Origin: Anodontia alba
Taxonomy: Eukaryota; Mollusca; Bivalvia; Lucinida; Lucinidae
Direction of reading: 5' to 3'
Assembly: GCA_964016985.1 (NCBI GenBank)
Contig: OZ024830.1
Coordinates: 63,070,550 to 63,134,549, forward strand
DNA length: 64,000 nucleotides
Within the stretch, counting starts at the first letter, position 1; every line of letters starts with the position of its first letter. Positions 12,483 through 24,842 of this stretch are shown piece after piece. The position numbers and the translations under genes were made by a program. Below the pieces are notes generated by a model that was not told the origin of the DNA, searched no databases, and saw only the letters and a program-made list of their open reading frames with translations.

Positions 12483-13210
12483 TTTCGTACAGGCAAACTA
12501 AAAACAATACAGATCCTGATTTGTAAAAAAAACATGACATTACCTGTTTTATGTCAGATGTGAAATATGCATGCACTGACCAACCAGTGCACAGTTAGTC
12601 TGTTCAAAGTCATACTCTCTTCTTCACTCTTATCCATTTCCATTTCCTTCTGATCTCGGTCTATAGAAGGGTTACCCTTACATGAGCACTTGTTTTTTCC
12701 CTCATTTTTCACCGATTTTATTCAGACTTGCATAAAATTGAAACACAAGCTGCCTGGTAGAGAATACCCTTATGACATACTGGACCACAATTGACCCAAA
12801 TTAGAGTGATGCCGCATATTCACAGTCTGATCTGGATCTACATGAATCGCTAACACAATGTATGGACTTTAAAGATTCTACAAATGAACCTCTGATTAAA
12901 TTGCAGGGATGTGCTGGTTGGTCTGAGTCTACACTGTGAGCATATGTTGAAAGGTCATTTTCTATTTGGAGGGCTCATTTCCTACTAACACAGTGGAGAA
13001 CTCAGTTATAGACTGGCATAAACAGATGACATGCTACAGACAAATACTTCAGGATTTACATGTAAATATCAGAGTTTAATTTGTGTTTTATGTATCATTA
13101 ACAACTACAGTATTAATGTTATTCTAGCACTGAAAATAAACTATACATGTAACTAACAATTAAGCTTAGACAAGCAAAAATACCAATACTATATCTACTA
13201 TTAACATTTG

Positions 13211-13400
13211 CACACTTTAAGGGGACAATTTTGAAAAGGGAAATCTTTTTGACTTCCAGTTTGATTCTTTGCACACCAATCCCCTTCTGAGAAGGGGTCT
13301 ACTCTAAAAGGAAAGAAGTTGCTCTCAAAGAGTTTTTGATTTACTGACCCCTTTTCTGAAGGGAAGCAAAACAAGTTTGAATTATCTCCCCTAAAATTGT
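13211..13400. repeat. Palindromic MITE, family B
   Basis: Foldback with ccttctgagaaggggtctac and tctaaaaggaaagaa on the left, and accccttttctgaagggaag on the right. Flanks are cactttaaggggacaatttt and tctcccctaaaattgtgca, themselves roughly inverted. Confidence 0.6.
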
Positions 13401-13639
13401 GCATTCTTCTTAACTTCCAACCATAAACCCTAAAATTTGATGAAGTTCGTCTAACAACTTGCTATTGTGACTGAATGATGAATGACAAAATGTGCAGATC
13501 CTGATCAAAGTACTCTTTTTTAATCTGCCTCTAAACAAAATAGATCGACTTGTCTATCCGAATATTTAGGGTCATCACAAATGCTAACTGGGGTCTGCAG
13601 GTATACAGATTTCACACACATAATAACTGAATGCTGCAG

Positions 13640-14050
13640 TACATTTAATGCTTAGCATGCTAATACAAAATGTCTGCAGACAACATTCTGAAATATCTTT
13701 CATATTTGTTTGTTTCCAGAAAACAGGATCTGACACTTCTTGCAAATTCTTTCCCTAGGAGACAATTTGCATAAATTTGCCAAGACAGTGGTAAAGATTA
13801 ATAGCTAGACATTCTGCAGCAAACAATGTAGGCTCCTAACCCTTGAAGCACAAAGCAGAGTTGAAGCAGATGACATTCTATTTTTTTTCTTTGAGGAAAA
13901 AAGGCTTGACATGAATTGTCTGCTAGGCAGAAAGGCAGAACTAAATTCACCAGATATGTCAAGGCTCAATTTTTCTAAAAAAAAAAAAAAAACAATAATA
14001 AATAAATAAAAATGTTGTCTGCTGCAGCTGTAATTGGTGCTTTAAGGGTT
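13640..14050. repeat. Two adjacent family A MITE remnants
   Basis: The first (about 13670-13790) has gcagacaacattctgaaat, ttccagaaaacaggatc and ttccctaggagacaatttgc. The second (about 13865-14045) has agcagatgacattct, gcttgacatgaattgtctg and aatgttgtctgctgcag. Both are degraded foldbacks. Confidence 0.5.
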
Positions 14051-14389
14051 AAGTTTGATCAACAATTCAGCCAGACATTTTAGACACATCCCAGGTACTC
14101 CAACAGACTTATTCAAAATTTACACTAGTGACAGTGTTTTTTACGGAAAACAGATGTCCCAGCACCATGAATTTTTGGTTTTTCTATTGCTGTGACCTTG
14201 AAAATTTAATCAAACTCAGCAAAATCTAATCAGTTCTTCATTATGTCCCAATTATATATCCATGAAAATTTGGTAAGAATCCAACCACTGGTTCACAAGA
14301 TATTATGCAGTCAAGAAAGTGTCACACTGAGGCCAACACCAATGGGATCTGCACCAAAATCAATATGTGAGGTGACAAAAATACCATAT

Positions 14390-14600
14390 TTACCCAAAGT
14401 ATTGAGACAGGCCTGAGCAAACAGTGTAGGCCCAGATTAGATGTCACGGTATGTGGCATCTAATTGGTATCTACACAATTGGCCACTCATCCAGCACTTC
14501 AGTTTTTAGAGACATCAACAGGTAGTAAAACAGACTTTAGGGTAAGGAGTTAAGGTGTCCCCATCATTTAGGGTCAATAAGGTAATCTGATGTGAAACAC
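14390..14600. repeat. MITE, family D (AACAGTGTAGACC / ACTTAGGGTAA ends)
   Basis: Contains gagcaaacagtgtaggccc, agatgtcacggtatgtggc and a right part with tagagacatcaacaggtag and taaggtgtcc. Related copies lie at 15040-15200, 18290-18450, 34640-34745, 38920-39090 and 60095-60245. Confidence 0.45.
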
Positions 14601-14779
14601 AAGAAAAAGGACCTTATCCACTAAGGTAAGGATGCGTGTACAGTCTGATCAGGGCTTTTGTTTCCTACTTACATAAGTTTTGGATACTGTAGAACATATG
14701 GACAAATAGAGCAGACCCTGATCAGGATGCATGGATTGATGTGCATCCTAGAATGGACCTTTGCTGTTCACACAGCTTA

Positions 14780-14990
14780 AGGGAACTGGATACACTTGGC
14801 AAATGTTTACCAAGGGAAACAAGTTTTGTGATTTCTTATGTGCTTTCCTGTGCACCTAGACCTTTCTGAAAGGGGACTAGTCTAAGAGGAACTAAATTGC
14901 TCAAAAGGAGAGCAAATTCTTTTTCTTTTGAGCAGACCCCTTTCAGAAGGGGGACAAAAGTCTTACAGTTACCCCTGCTGAAAATTATCT
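14780..14990. repeat. Palindromic MITE, family B
   Basis: Begins ggaactggatacacttgg. Foldback arms are cctttctgaaaggggactag / agcagacccctttcagaag with gaactaaattgctcaa opposite ggagcaaattctttttct. Confidence 0.6.
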
Positions 14991-15336
14991 TTTCCCGTTT
15001 GGAGGCAATTTTCCTGTATAACACCACAAAGAGCAGACAGTAGAGTCAGTGTTCAGACAGACAGGTTTTAATAAACTGTGTAGACCCAGATCAGACACCA
15101 CAGGATCTACACTTATTGCCACACAATCAGCAGTTTCAGACACACTGGCAGTAGTCAAATGGAATTGTTGAAATACGTCCAGTATGGTAAGGAATGAAGG
15201 TGTCAAGGGTAAAAACAGTAAACACAAGAAATGCTAACAAATGCAATCATCATATAAAAAACACCAGTTGTACCGATATATGGTAAAACTTTTAAAAATT
15301 ATCAATAATTTATATAACAACAATTTTCTCTTCTTT

Positions 15337-15936
15337 TAAGGCTTCATATTCCTCAAAAATAGACATTTTTTTTTATCCAAGGTTTAATGAATTGATATTT
15401 GGTATTAATACAAACATTAAATGTGCCACCTGACAGCCTGCAAAATTTTAGTTAGTTTCTCGGTCTTGAAATGAAATGATTTTTAATTGTATCTCTGAAT
15501 TAATGTTGCCAACATTAATTTAGAGACATGATAAAAAATCATTTCATTCTTGATCCATTTCAAAAACAAGAAACTAAATGAAATTTTACAGGCTGTCAGA
15601 TGCCACATTCATTACGAAAACAAGCCTATTCAAATATACTGAAAATTTTACCACCAAAAAATGGAAATTTTCAGATAAAAAATTCTGATATTTTTCATAT
15701 TTCTGTTCAAAACATAGATTGTAGGTACTCACAATCTATGTTTTTGAGCAGAAATAAGAAAAATAATGTATACCTCTCTTAACTCCAGTTTTACTATATA
15801 AAAGTGGGGCTTAAGGGGGTCAAAATTATAAAGGCATGTTTTCGTGATGTTACGATCATATTAATAACAAATATCAATTTATTCAACCTTTCTTCGATAA
15901 AAAATATCTATTATAAGGAATATGAAGCCTTTAACA
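15337..15936. mobile_element. Foldback element (second copy at 33896-34266) with an internal insertion
   Basis: The left arm starts ttaaggcttcatattcctc at 15337, and the centre carries TTAATGTTGCCAACATTAA at 15498-15519 with aaatcatttcattc. The right arm breaks off after gctgtcagatgccaca (15592-15606) and resumes at about 15855 (ttaataacaaatatcaattt), ending ggaatatgaagcctttaa. The interposed 15607-15850 contains a family C hairpin (catagattgtaggtactcac / caatctatgtttttgag). Confidence 0.65.
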
Positions 15937-17160
15937 TTTCATTTTCTGAAAGACAAGTTTTCTTATTTCTCCCAGAAAATGAGATTTAACATTCATCATC
16001 TCTATGATCACCTCAAGACTACCTGTCAACTTTGGACAAAAGTGAGACTGCTTAAAGCAGACCATTGTTCACCATTTTTTTTTAATCTTTGACTAGTGGG
16101 ATTTTTTTAAAAAATGCTAAGAAATTTGCAAAAATGTATCATAAAAAAAAAAACTTCTCAAAAGTTACATTATTAATTTTCTGAAGTTTTGCTTTTAAAA
16201 TGAACTTCATAAACCACAACTCAGATGAAATGTTAAACCCAGTATTTCCTGGAAGAAACAGTAATTTATTTTAAAAAGTCACCTGCCAATTTCTGTAAGT
16301 AGCAGACTAAAGGTTCCATATAGTAATATGTTGCAGTTAAAATCTTATATATATAAGAAAAGAGCATGTATAAAAATACTATACAATCTTAAACTGAAGT
16401 TTATTTCTAATTTTCCACCTTCAACTGAGTTTTCAAGACAGTTTTACCCTTAGTGCACTGAGATAAAGTTAGCAAAAAAGTGCTATTTTTTTGTTGAGAA
16501 AAAAAAAAAACAACAACTATAAAACAAAACAGACTGACAATTTATGCAAATATGGTGAAGATTAACAAGAAATGTCAACTCTTATTTTTTAGGAAAATGT
16601 TTTCCGACGATATCTGCTAATATTTAAATTCAGAGTACTAAAGGTTATCAAATGAGTTTCTCTGGTAACTTGTTTTTAATATTCCTGTTTTACCTCTCAG
16701 CACACTTCCTCAGCGAAATCAACACAACAAATTCATGGTGTTATTTTTTACTGTTCCCAGAAAATAGGACTAGACATCTCATACAACTATCTCTTACAAT
16801 CTGTATAAAATATCAAACCCCATTTTCTGAGAAAAAGAAGATAAACCCTTCTCTTGCTGAACACGACATGCCCTGTCTTAGCAAACAGTGTAGATCCAAA
16901 TCAGTTGGCTTCTGAAGAAGCGAACTGATGTGGATCTACACTGTTTGTCATTAAATATGTGAATTTCTATCAAAAACCCGGATCAAGTAATTTGATTGGC
17001 TGGAAATTAGAAGTGGGTGTGGCATCTTAATAAGGCAAGGGTAAATATTTCAACATACCATCTGCTGAAGTTTTACCCCACATGAAAAGCATTAATTGGC
17101 TTGCTTAAAGCAGTGATCTTGACTTTCTCTAATACTACGTAATTTACCTCCAAATAAGAG
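15937..17160. other. 3' flanking DNA with repeat remnants
   Basis: A family A remnant lies at about 16700-16850 (gttcccagaaaataggac, ccccattttctgagaaaa). A family D segment lies at 16870-17000 (gcaaacagtgtagatcc, ttggcttctgaagaagcg), matching the copy at 11290-11450 including gaaattagaagtgggtgtgg. No gene is seen. Confidence 0.4.
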
Positions 17161-17164
17161 GGGA

Positions 17165-17560
17165 TACCAAGTACTTTTTTTTATATTTCTGCACAAAAAC
17201 TATGGGCTGCACCATTCAAAAACATGCCTTTGGAAATATGCAGAAACCAAAGGCCAAGATCAGCCTGCATATCTGAACAGTGTGATCAGGATCTTTGCTA
17301 TCCACAGACAGAATCATTGGATTCTGTAGACTGTTTCAATGGAGAGCTAATGCTTGGATGAGACTTTGCGCACATGCAAGATGATGTGAATCTGCACGTT
17401 TTGCCACATTCAAAGGCACTTTTTCACTTCTGGAGGCTTGTATGTTGCTGGTACGCATTAGAAATGCCTCCCTGAGGTGCTCCTAATGAGTATCAACAAC
17501 ATATGTTTTTGTGCAGGAACAAGAAAAATATCCTACTTTTTGGATTAGAAAATGTGCACA
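17165..17560. repeat. Family C MITE interrupted by family E sequence
   Basis: A right arm with ggtacgcattagaaatgcctcc and aacatatgttttt is present at 17450-17525. In between, 17240-17345 holds ggccaagatcagcctgc and tgatcaggatctttgc, the family E core also seen at about 12005, 49430 and 59430. It lies just 3' of the cadherin stop codon, within the probable 3' UTR or immediate downstream DNA. Confidence 0.45.
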
Positions 17561-17696
17561 TGTTTATCTGGAGCTATGACTAATATAAAATCTGATGAAA
17601 AGCTGCTGATACAGGACTCTGTGATTCCTTAGTAAAATACAGTGGTACAAAAATATGTAAATGACTAAAAAAAATGCATTATCACACAGCTTTGAG

Positions 17697-18058
17697 CTAT
17701 TCTGTCTCATCATAATTATTGTACATGTCTGCCAGTTTGGCAAATTTTGGTCCCCAATCATTTAGATAGTCATAATCTTGATCACCAGAACTTGATGTAT
17801 TCAGGGAGCTCAAGGAACCCACAGAGCTGGCACCACCTTCAAAATCAAAGCCTATAGGTGTATCAAATGGTGGCGAATTTGGATCATCATCAGCTTCATC
17901 AAGGCGGTTATTTATAAAGTCACCTATATCGGGACGATCGGATGTAGTACCAAGAGGATTGATGCTAGTCTTTGGTATATCAGGAGCATCCCAAGGCTTT
18001 GCACCATCGTCTGGTTTTCGTAGTCGACTGAGGTCATAACCTGTCTGATCTTCTTCTC
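17697..18058 (-). CDS. CadN: CadN last coding exon: catenin-binding tail and stop
   Basis: Residues 904-1022 and a TAG stop at 17697-17699. The acceptor is ctgccttcag. The tail begins [14 protein letters not shown], has [18 protein letters not shown] and a Ser-rich [20 protein letters not shown] cluster, and ends with [18 protein letters not shown]. These are the beta-catenin binding elements of classical cadherins: the acidic Ser-rich segment is the expected phosphorylation site for CK-type kinases, and the YDYLNxWGPxFxKLAxMY helix is nearly invariant. Protein ends NNYDETE. Confidence 0.97.
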
Positions 18059-21000
18059 CTGAAGGCAGAAAACAAACATACTAAACTCTGCAATCTCTTT
18101 ATAACACTACTGCTAGAATACAAAGCAAAAACATTGTTACCTAAGCAACTATGCTGAATCCACAAAAAAAAGTGTAGATTATATAGAACAATGATGATAG
18201 TGATTTTTCTACATTATCTGCACATTTTTGTGTTGGGTTGCATCTGCATGTAATATTCAGACAACTTATCTCCTTACAAGATGTCCTAAAATATCAACAA
18301 GTGTACTCTACTATTTGCTCATGTATTTAAGAACTCCTGGATAAGTGGCAAAAAGTGTAGACCATCATCAGATGTCACATTTTGTGGCTTCTGATCAATG
18401 TCTAGACTGACTGCTCAGGTCTTCTTGTCCGAATACTTAGGGTAAATGCTCATGCTGATCCATGTTATAAGGAGGTTACTATGTACAAGGTCAGCATATC
18501 AACTTTAGCTTGGACTGCACAAAGGCATGTTTCCCTCTTCTCACAAGTGCAGCCTGGGTTTGATTCTTGGCAACAGCATGTGGCAGTGTACACCAAGGTG
18601 CTTATAGTGAGTATATAACTATAAAATATGTTTTCATGGACAAATAAGAAAAATATCAATAAGGTTGGTTTATCTAGAGCCTTATCTAGAGCTATGAAGT
18701 CACTGTATTTACCAGGAATATTCAGACAGCTTAACTTTTTTTATCATAATCACTGGAGCTGAATGGCAAACAGTGCCAAACAGTGCAAACAGTGTCCTTT
18801 TGCCAACCCTCTTCAAACTGTCTCTTTTGCCAACCCCCATTAAACTGTCCCTGTTGCCAACTTTCATCAGACTGTCTCTTTTTCCAACCCTCATTAAACT
18901 GTCCCTTTTGCCAACCCCCATCAAACTGTCCTTTTACCAACCCTCATCAAACTATTCCTTTTGCATAAGATTACTTGTCATAATATTTTGAATAAATAAG
19001 TATTTGTAATTACCAAAATTATTTGAATGAAAACATTTGGAAATCTGATTAGTGCCATATTAGCTGTGCATGCAAAAATACATGCGCGAACATTAAAGAG
19101 CTACATTGCCCTGCAAAATGCATACTGCTCATGGTCTTCATTTTCAAGTTTCCTCAAAGTTTAGTTAAACTATTATTCCTTGAAAGTTTAGATAAACTAT
19201 TATTATAAAAGCACAAAAACACTCATGGTAAACACTAAAATCTAGATTAAATTAGAGTACAAGAATATATTACAGAATAATAAAAAAAAAAACATGTCAG
19301 AAGATATCATGCTGCAACTAACTATCTAAGAGTACATAGACTAGTATATAATTCCTCAGAAAATCACAGTTGGTCAATACAAGCTACCCTCAAGATCAAT
19401 AACACATCAGAACTAGAGCTGTTTTTAACGAAAAACAAAAAAAAAAAAAAAAGAAAAAGAACAAAAAAAAATCATATGTCTCCCCGCGTAGCTGCCACTC
19501 ACATATAGAAAGTTTACCCATACTAATTGTTCATCATCACTGCTTTATATTTCTATAAGTTTCATGAAAATATCTTGAATGGGTTTCAAGCTATAGAGTG
19601 GATATGAAATTACCATTACTGAATTTCAAAGGGGGATAACTCCAAAAATATATAGACAAGAGTTACTGTTCTTGTGTTCTGCATGTCATCTGATGATGCT
19701 TTATATTTCTATGAAGTTTCATGACAATATCTTGAAAGGCTTTCAAAGTATGAAGCAGACACAAAATTACAATTGTCGAATTTCAAAGGGAGCATAACTC
19801 CAAAAATGTATAGACATGAGTTACGGTTCTTGTGTTCTGCACATCATCTGATGATGATTTATATTTCTATGAAGTTTCAGGAAAATATCTTGAATAATTT
19901 TCAAGGTATAGAGCAGACACAAAATTACCATTATCGAATTTCGAAAAGGAACAACTCCAAAAATGTATAGACAAGAGATATGGTTCTTGTGTTCTGCACC
20001 TCGTTGTGATGCTTTATATTTCTACGAAGTTTCATGAAAATATCTTCAAAGGTTTTCAAGTTATAGAGCAGACACAAAATTGCCACTGTCAAATTTCAAA
20101 GGGAAATAACTCCAAAAATGTATAGACAAGAGTAACAGTTCTTATGGTCAGCATGTCATCTGACAAGAGTTATGGCTCTTGTGCTCTGCACATTGTCTGA
20201 TGATGCTTTATATTTCTAAGAAGTTTCTTTAAAATGTCTTTAACGGTTTTCGATTTAAAGAGTAGACACAATATTACCACTGTCAAATTTTGAAATGAAA
20301 TAACTCCAAAAATATATAGACAAGAGTTACAGTTCTTGTTTTCTTCATGTCCTCTGATTATGCTTTATATTTCTATGAAGCTTCATGAAAGTATCTTAAA
20401 CCGTTTTCAAGTTATAGAGCAGAGACGAAATTACCATTGTCCAATTTCAAAGGGGAATAGCTCCAAAACTATACAGACAAGAGTTACGGTTCTTGTGTTC
20501 TGCATGTCAACTGGATGCTTTATATTAAGTTTCATTTTCATGAAAATATCTTGAACAGTTTTCAAGTTATGGAGCAGACACGAATTTACCATTATCAAAT
20601 TTCAAAGGGAGATAACTCCAAAACTGTATGGACAAGAGTTACAGTTCTTATGTTCTGCACATCATCTCATGATGCTTTATATTTGTATGAAGTTTCATGA
20701 AAATATCTTGAACGGTTCTGAAGTTATAGAGGGGACATGATTGCATGACGGACAGACAGCTAGAAAACCGAGGCAAAATAATATGTCTCCACCCCTGTCA
20801 GGGGGAGACATAATTCTTTATAAGTCTATGAAGTTTTATAAAAGTATCTTAAAGGGTTTTCAAGTTATAAAGGGGACACAAACTTACCATTGTCGAATTT
20901 CAAAGGGGAATAACTCCAAAAATGTATAGACAAGAGGAACAGTTCTTATGGTCAGCATGTCATCTGACAAGAGTTATGGCTCTTGTGCTCTGCATACATT

Positions 21001-24000
21001 CATGGTTCTATGCTAAAAGATACTTCAAGCTGCAAGTATCTATACAGCTAGCACATATTCATGGTTCTGTGCTGAGCATATTTCAAGCTGCAAGTACCTG
21101 TACATCTTGCATATATTCTTGGTTCTGTGCTGAGCATAATTCAAGTTGCAAGTACCTGTACAACTTGCATATATTCATGGTCCTGGGCTAAACATATTTC
21201 AAGCTGCAAGTACCTGTACATCTAGCATATACTCATGGTTCTGTGCTGATCATATTTCAAGTTGCAAGTACCTGTAAAACTTGCATATATTCATGGTCCT
21301 GTGCTAAACATATTTCAAGCTGCAAGTACCTGTACACCTTGCATATATTCATGGTTCTGTGCTGAGCATATTTCAAGCTGCAAGTACCTGTACTCTTGCA
21401 TATACTCATGGTTCTGTGCTGAACATATTTTGAGTTGCAAGTACCTGTACACCTTGCATATATTCATGGTTCTGTGCTGAGCATATTTCAAGCTGCAAAT
21501 ACCTGTACAACTTGCATATATTTGTGGCTCTAAGCTGCAAGATATATCAAGCTCAAGTACCTATACAGCTTGCATTTTCTCTCATTTAAGTGCTGCAGTA
21601 TACTTCAAGCTACAAGTACCTGTGCAGCTTGCTTTTTCTTATACTTCAGTGCTGAAGTATACTTCAAGCTGCATGTGCCTATACAGCTTGCATTTTCTCA
21701 CACTTCAGTGCTGAATTATTCTTCTAGCTGCAAGTATCTATACAGCTTGCATTTTCTCACACTTCAGAGCTGAAGTATACTTCAAGCTGCAAGTACCTTA
21801 CAGCTTGCATTTTCTCGCACCTCATAGCTGAAGTATATTTTAAGCTGCAAGTACCTGTACAGCTTGCATTTTCTCAAACTTCAGTGCTAAAGTATACTTC
21901 AAGCTGCAAGTACCTATACAGCTTGCATTTTCTCACACTTCTGAGATAAAGTATACTTGAAGCTGCAATTGCATATACAGCTTACATTTTCTCATACTTC
22001 AGTGCTGAAGTATACTTTAAGCTGCAAGTACCATACCTATACAGCTTGCATTTTCTTGCACTTCAATGCTGAAAAATACTTCAAGCTGCAAGTACCTATA
22101 CAGCTTGCATTTTCCCACACTTCAGTGCTGAAGTATACTTCATGCTGCAAGTACTGTACCTATACAGCTTGCATTTTCTCACACTTCAGTGCTGAAGTAT
22201 ACTTCATGCTGCAAGTACCGTACCTATATAGCTTGCATTTTCTCACACTTCAGTGCTGAAGTATACTTTAAGCTGCAAGTACCATACTATACAGCTTGTA
22301 TTTTCTTGCACTTCAGTGCTGAAAAATACTTCAAGCTGCAAGTACCTATACAATTTTCTCACACTTCAGTGCTGAAGTATACTTCATGCTGCAAGTACCA
22401 TACAGCTTGCATTTTTCTCACACTTTAGTGCTGAAGTATACTTCAAGCTGCAAATGCCATACATGTATCTGTTCAGCTTGCATTTTCTCACACTTCAGTA
22501 CAAGCTTTTGGGTTTGTCCTGCTAGTCATGCTCTTTTGACTATTATGTACCTGTAATACCTAGTAAGTATATGCCTTAAAGGTTCAGAGAAAATTGCCTG
22601 AATACACAGGGTTGACACTAAAGGACAATAGCAACAGCAGAAATCTGGATCACTTTGTCACTACTGCTTGCTCAAAAATCAAAACAAAACTAGAGGCCCA
22701 AGTGGGCCAGAAATCACTCACCTGGATTAAGCTATGATATATTACATTGTGCCATGGACTCAAGATGGCTGCTGTGGCCATCTTGGCTATCAGATCAGAT
22801 TGCCTTTAGCAATCCAGAATCTGATGTTGTTTGAAGAGTTTCAAGACTTCCACCATGGCTGCCATCATGGAACTGAACGATTTAGCAATTCTGAATCTCC
22901 ATGTCACCCTGATGCCTCCCATCAAGTTTTTCTCGAATTTGACATAATTTGGGAGGAGATGTGGTTTGAAGAATTTCAAGATAGCCGCCATGGAACTGAA
23001 TGATTTTAGCTCTTCTGAATTCCCATACCACCCCAATGCCTCCCATCAAGTTTAAGCTCAATCAGGCTTACTGTTTGGGTGCAGATGTTATCTGAAGATT
23101 TGCAAGATGGCTGCCATGGTGGCCATTTTGGATATCAGAACAGAACCATTTTAGCAATTCTAAATCTCCATGCTGCCCCAATGCCTTCCATCAAGTTTCC
23201 GCTCCATCCAACATAGGGTTTGGGAGCAGAACAATTGAAGATTTTCAAGATGGCCGCAATGGCGGCCATCATGGATACAATTCTGTTGGAGATGTCGAAA
23301 ATGTGAAAAGTTACCAATGAATATACAGATTATGGATGGTCCATGGTCAACAGACCACGGCATAAGCTCTAAGTATCTGAACAGAACAATTTTAGCAATT
23401 CTAAATCTCTGTGTTGCTCCGATGCCTCCCATCAAGTTTGGGCTCAATTGGCATTAAGGTTTGGGAGATGTCGTGTGAATAATTTCCAGATGGCCATCTT
23501 GGAAGTTGGAATGGATTTAATTTAGCAGTTCTTAATCTCCATGTCTCCCAAATGCCTCCCACCAAGTTTCAGCTCAATCCGACTTATCATTAGGGCACAG
23601 ATCTCATTTCAAGATTTTCAAGATGGCCACTGGAACAGAACGAATTTAGCAATTCTAAACCTCCTTGTCACCCAAATGCCTCCCACCAAGTTTGGGTTCA
23701 ATCCCACTTACCGTTCGAGAGCAGATATGGTTTGAAGATTTTCAAAATGGCCACTGTGGCCGCCATCTTGAATACCGGAACCAAAGAATTTTAGCAATTC
23801 TGAATCTCTGTGTTGCCTCCCATCAAGTTTCAGCTCAATCTTACAGTTTGAGAGATGTCCTTTGAAGAATTTCAAGATGGCCAACATGTCAGCCATCTTG
23901 GTTATTGGAACAAAATGATTTTAGCAATTCTAAATCTCCATGTGGCCCCAATGCCTCCTACCAAGTTTGGGTTCAATCTGACTAAGGGTTCAGCAGCAAA

Positions 24001-24811
24001 TATAGTTTTAAGATGGCTATCCATGTGGCCATCTTGGATAACCAAATAGAACAATTTTAGCAACTCTGAATCTCTATGTGGCTCCGATGCTCCCCATCAA
24101 GTTTAGGCTTAATCTGACTCATGGTTTGGGAGGAGATGCCGTTTGCAGAATTTCAAGATGGCCACCATGGCGGCCATCTTGGAAATCGAAATGGAACAAT
24201 ATAAGCAATTCTAAATCACTATGTCGCTCCCATGCCTCCCATCAAGTCTTGGCTCAATCCAACCTATGGTTCAAAAGGAGATGTTGTTTGAAGAATTTCA
24301 AGATGACCGCCATGGTGGCCATCCTGAATATTGGAACAGAAAGATTTTAGCAATTCTGAATCCCTATGTTGCTCCCATCAAGTTTCGGCTCAATCTGACT
24401 AACAGTTTTGGACAAGATGCCGTTTGAAGGATTTCAAGATGGGCGCCATGGTGGTCATCTTGGATATCAAAAGGGAACAATTTTAGCAAATCTGAATCTC
24501 TTTGTCACTGTGATGCCTCCCATCAAGGTTTGGCTCAATCCAACTTACGGTTCGGGAGGAGATGTTGTTTGATGAATTTTAAGATGGAGGCCATGACAAC
24601 CATTATGGATATCCTAATGGAATGCTTTTAGCAATTCTAAATCTCCATGCTGCCACAATGTCACCCAGTAAGTTTCAGCTCAATCTAACTTATGGTTCTG
24701 GAGGAGATGTCAAAAATGTGAGAAGCTAATGATGGACAGATGATGGACAACAGGCCATGGCATAAGCTGATCTACAAAACAATAAATAAACACACAATTC
24801 ATTCTGTGATG

Positions 24812-24842
<31 letters not shown>

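Noticed and set aside
4500..17696. Possible tRNA or other small RNA genes among the many hairpins
   Set aside because: The hairpins I inspected lack a cloverleaf with A/B boxes and belong to dispersed foldback families.
18709..18991. Open frames of 60-72 codons on both strands over the 27-bp repeat, resembling repeat proteins
   Set aside because: They exist because the period is a multiple of three, start and end with the array, and lie inside a CadN intron.
21957..22428. 100-codon frame with repeated [12 protein letters not shown] peptides
   Set aside because: It is a translation of the ~60-bp satellite, with frame changes at irregular units.
22734..24427. Many 60-100 codon frames with recurring peptides such as [10 protein letters not shown]
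   Set aside because: They are translations of the ~140-bp array and appear on both strands.
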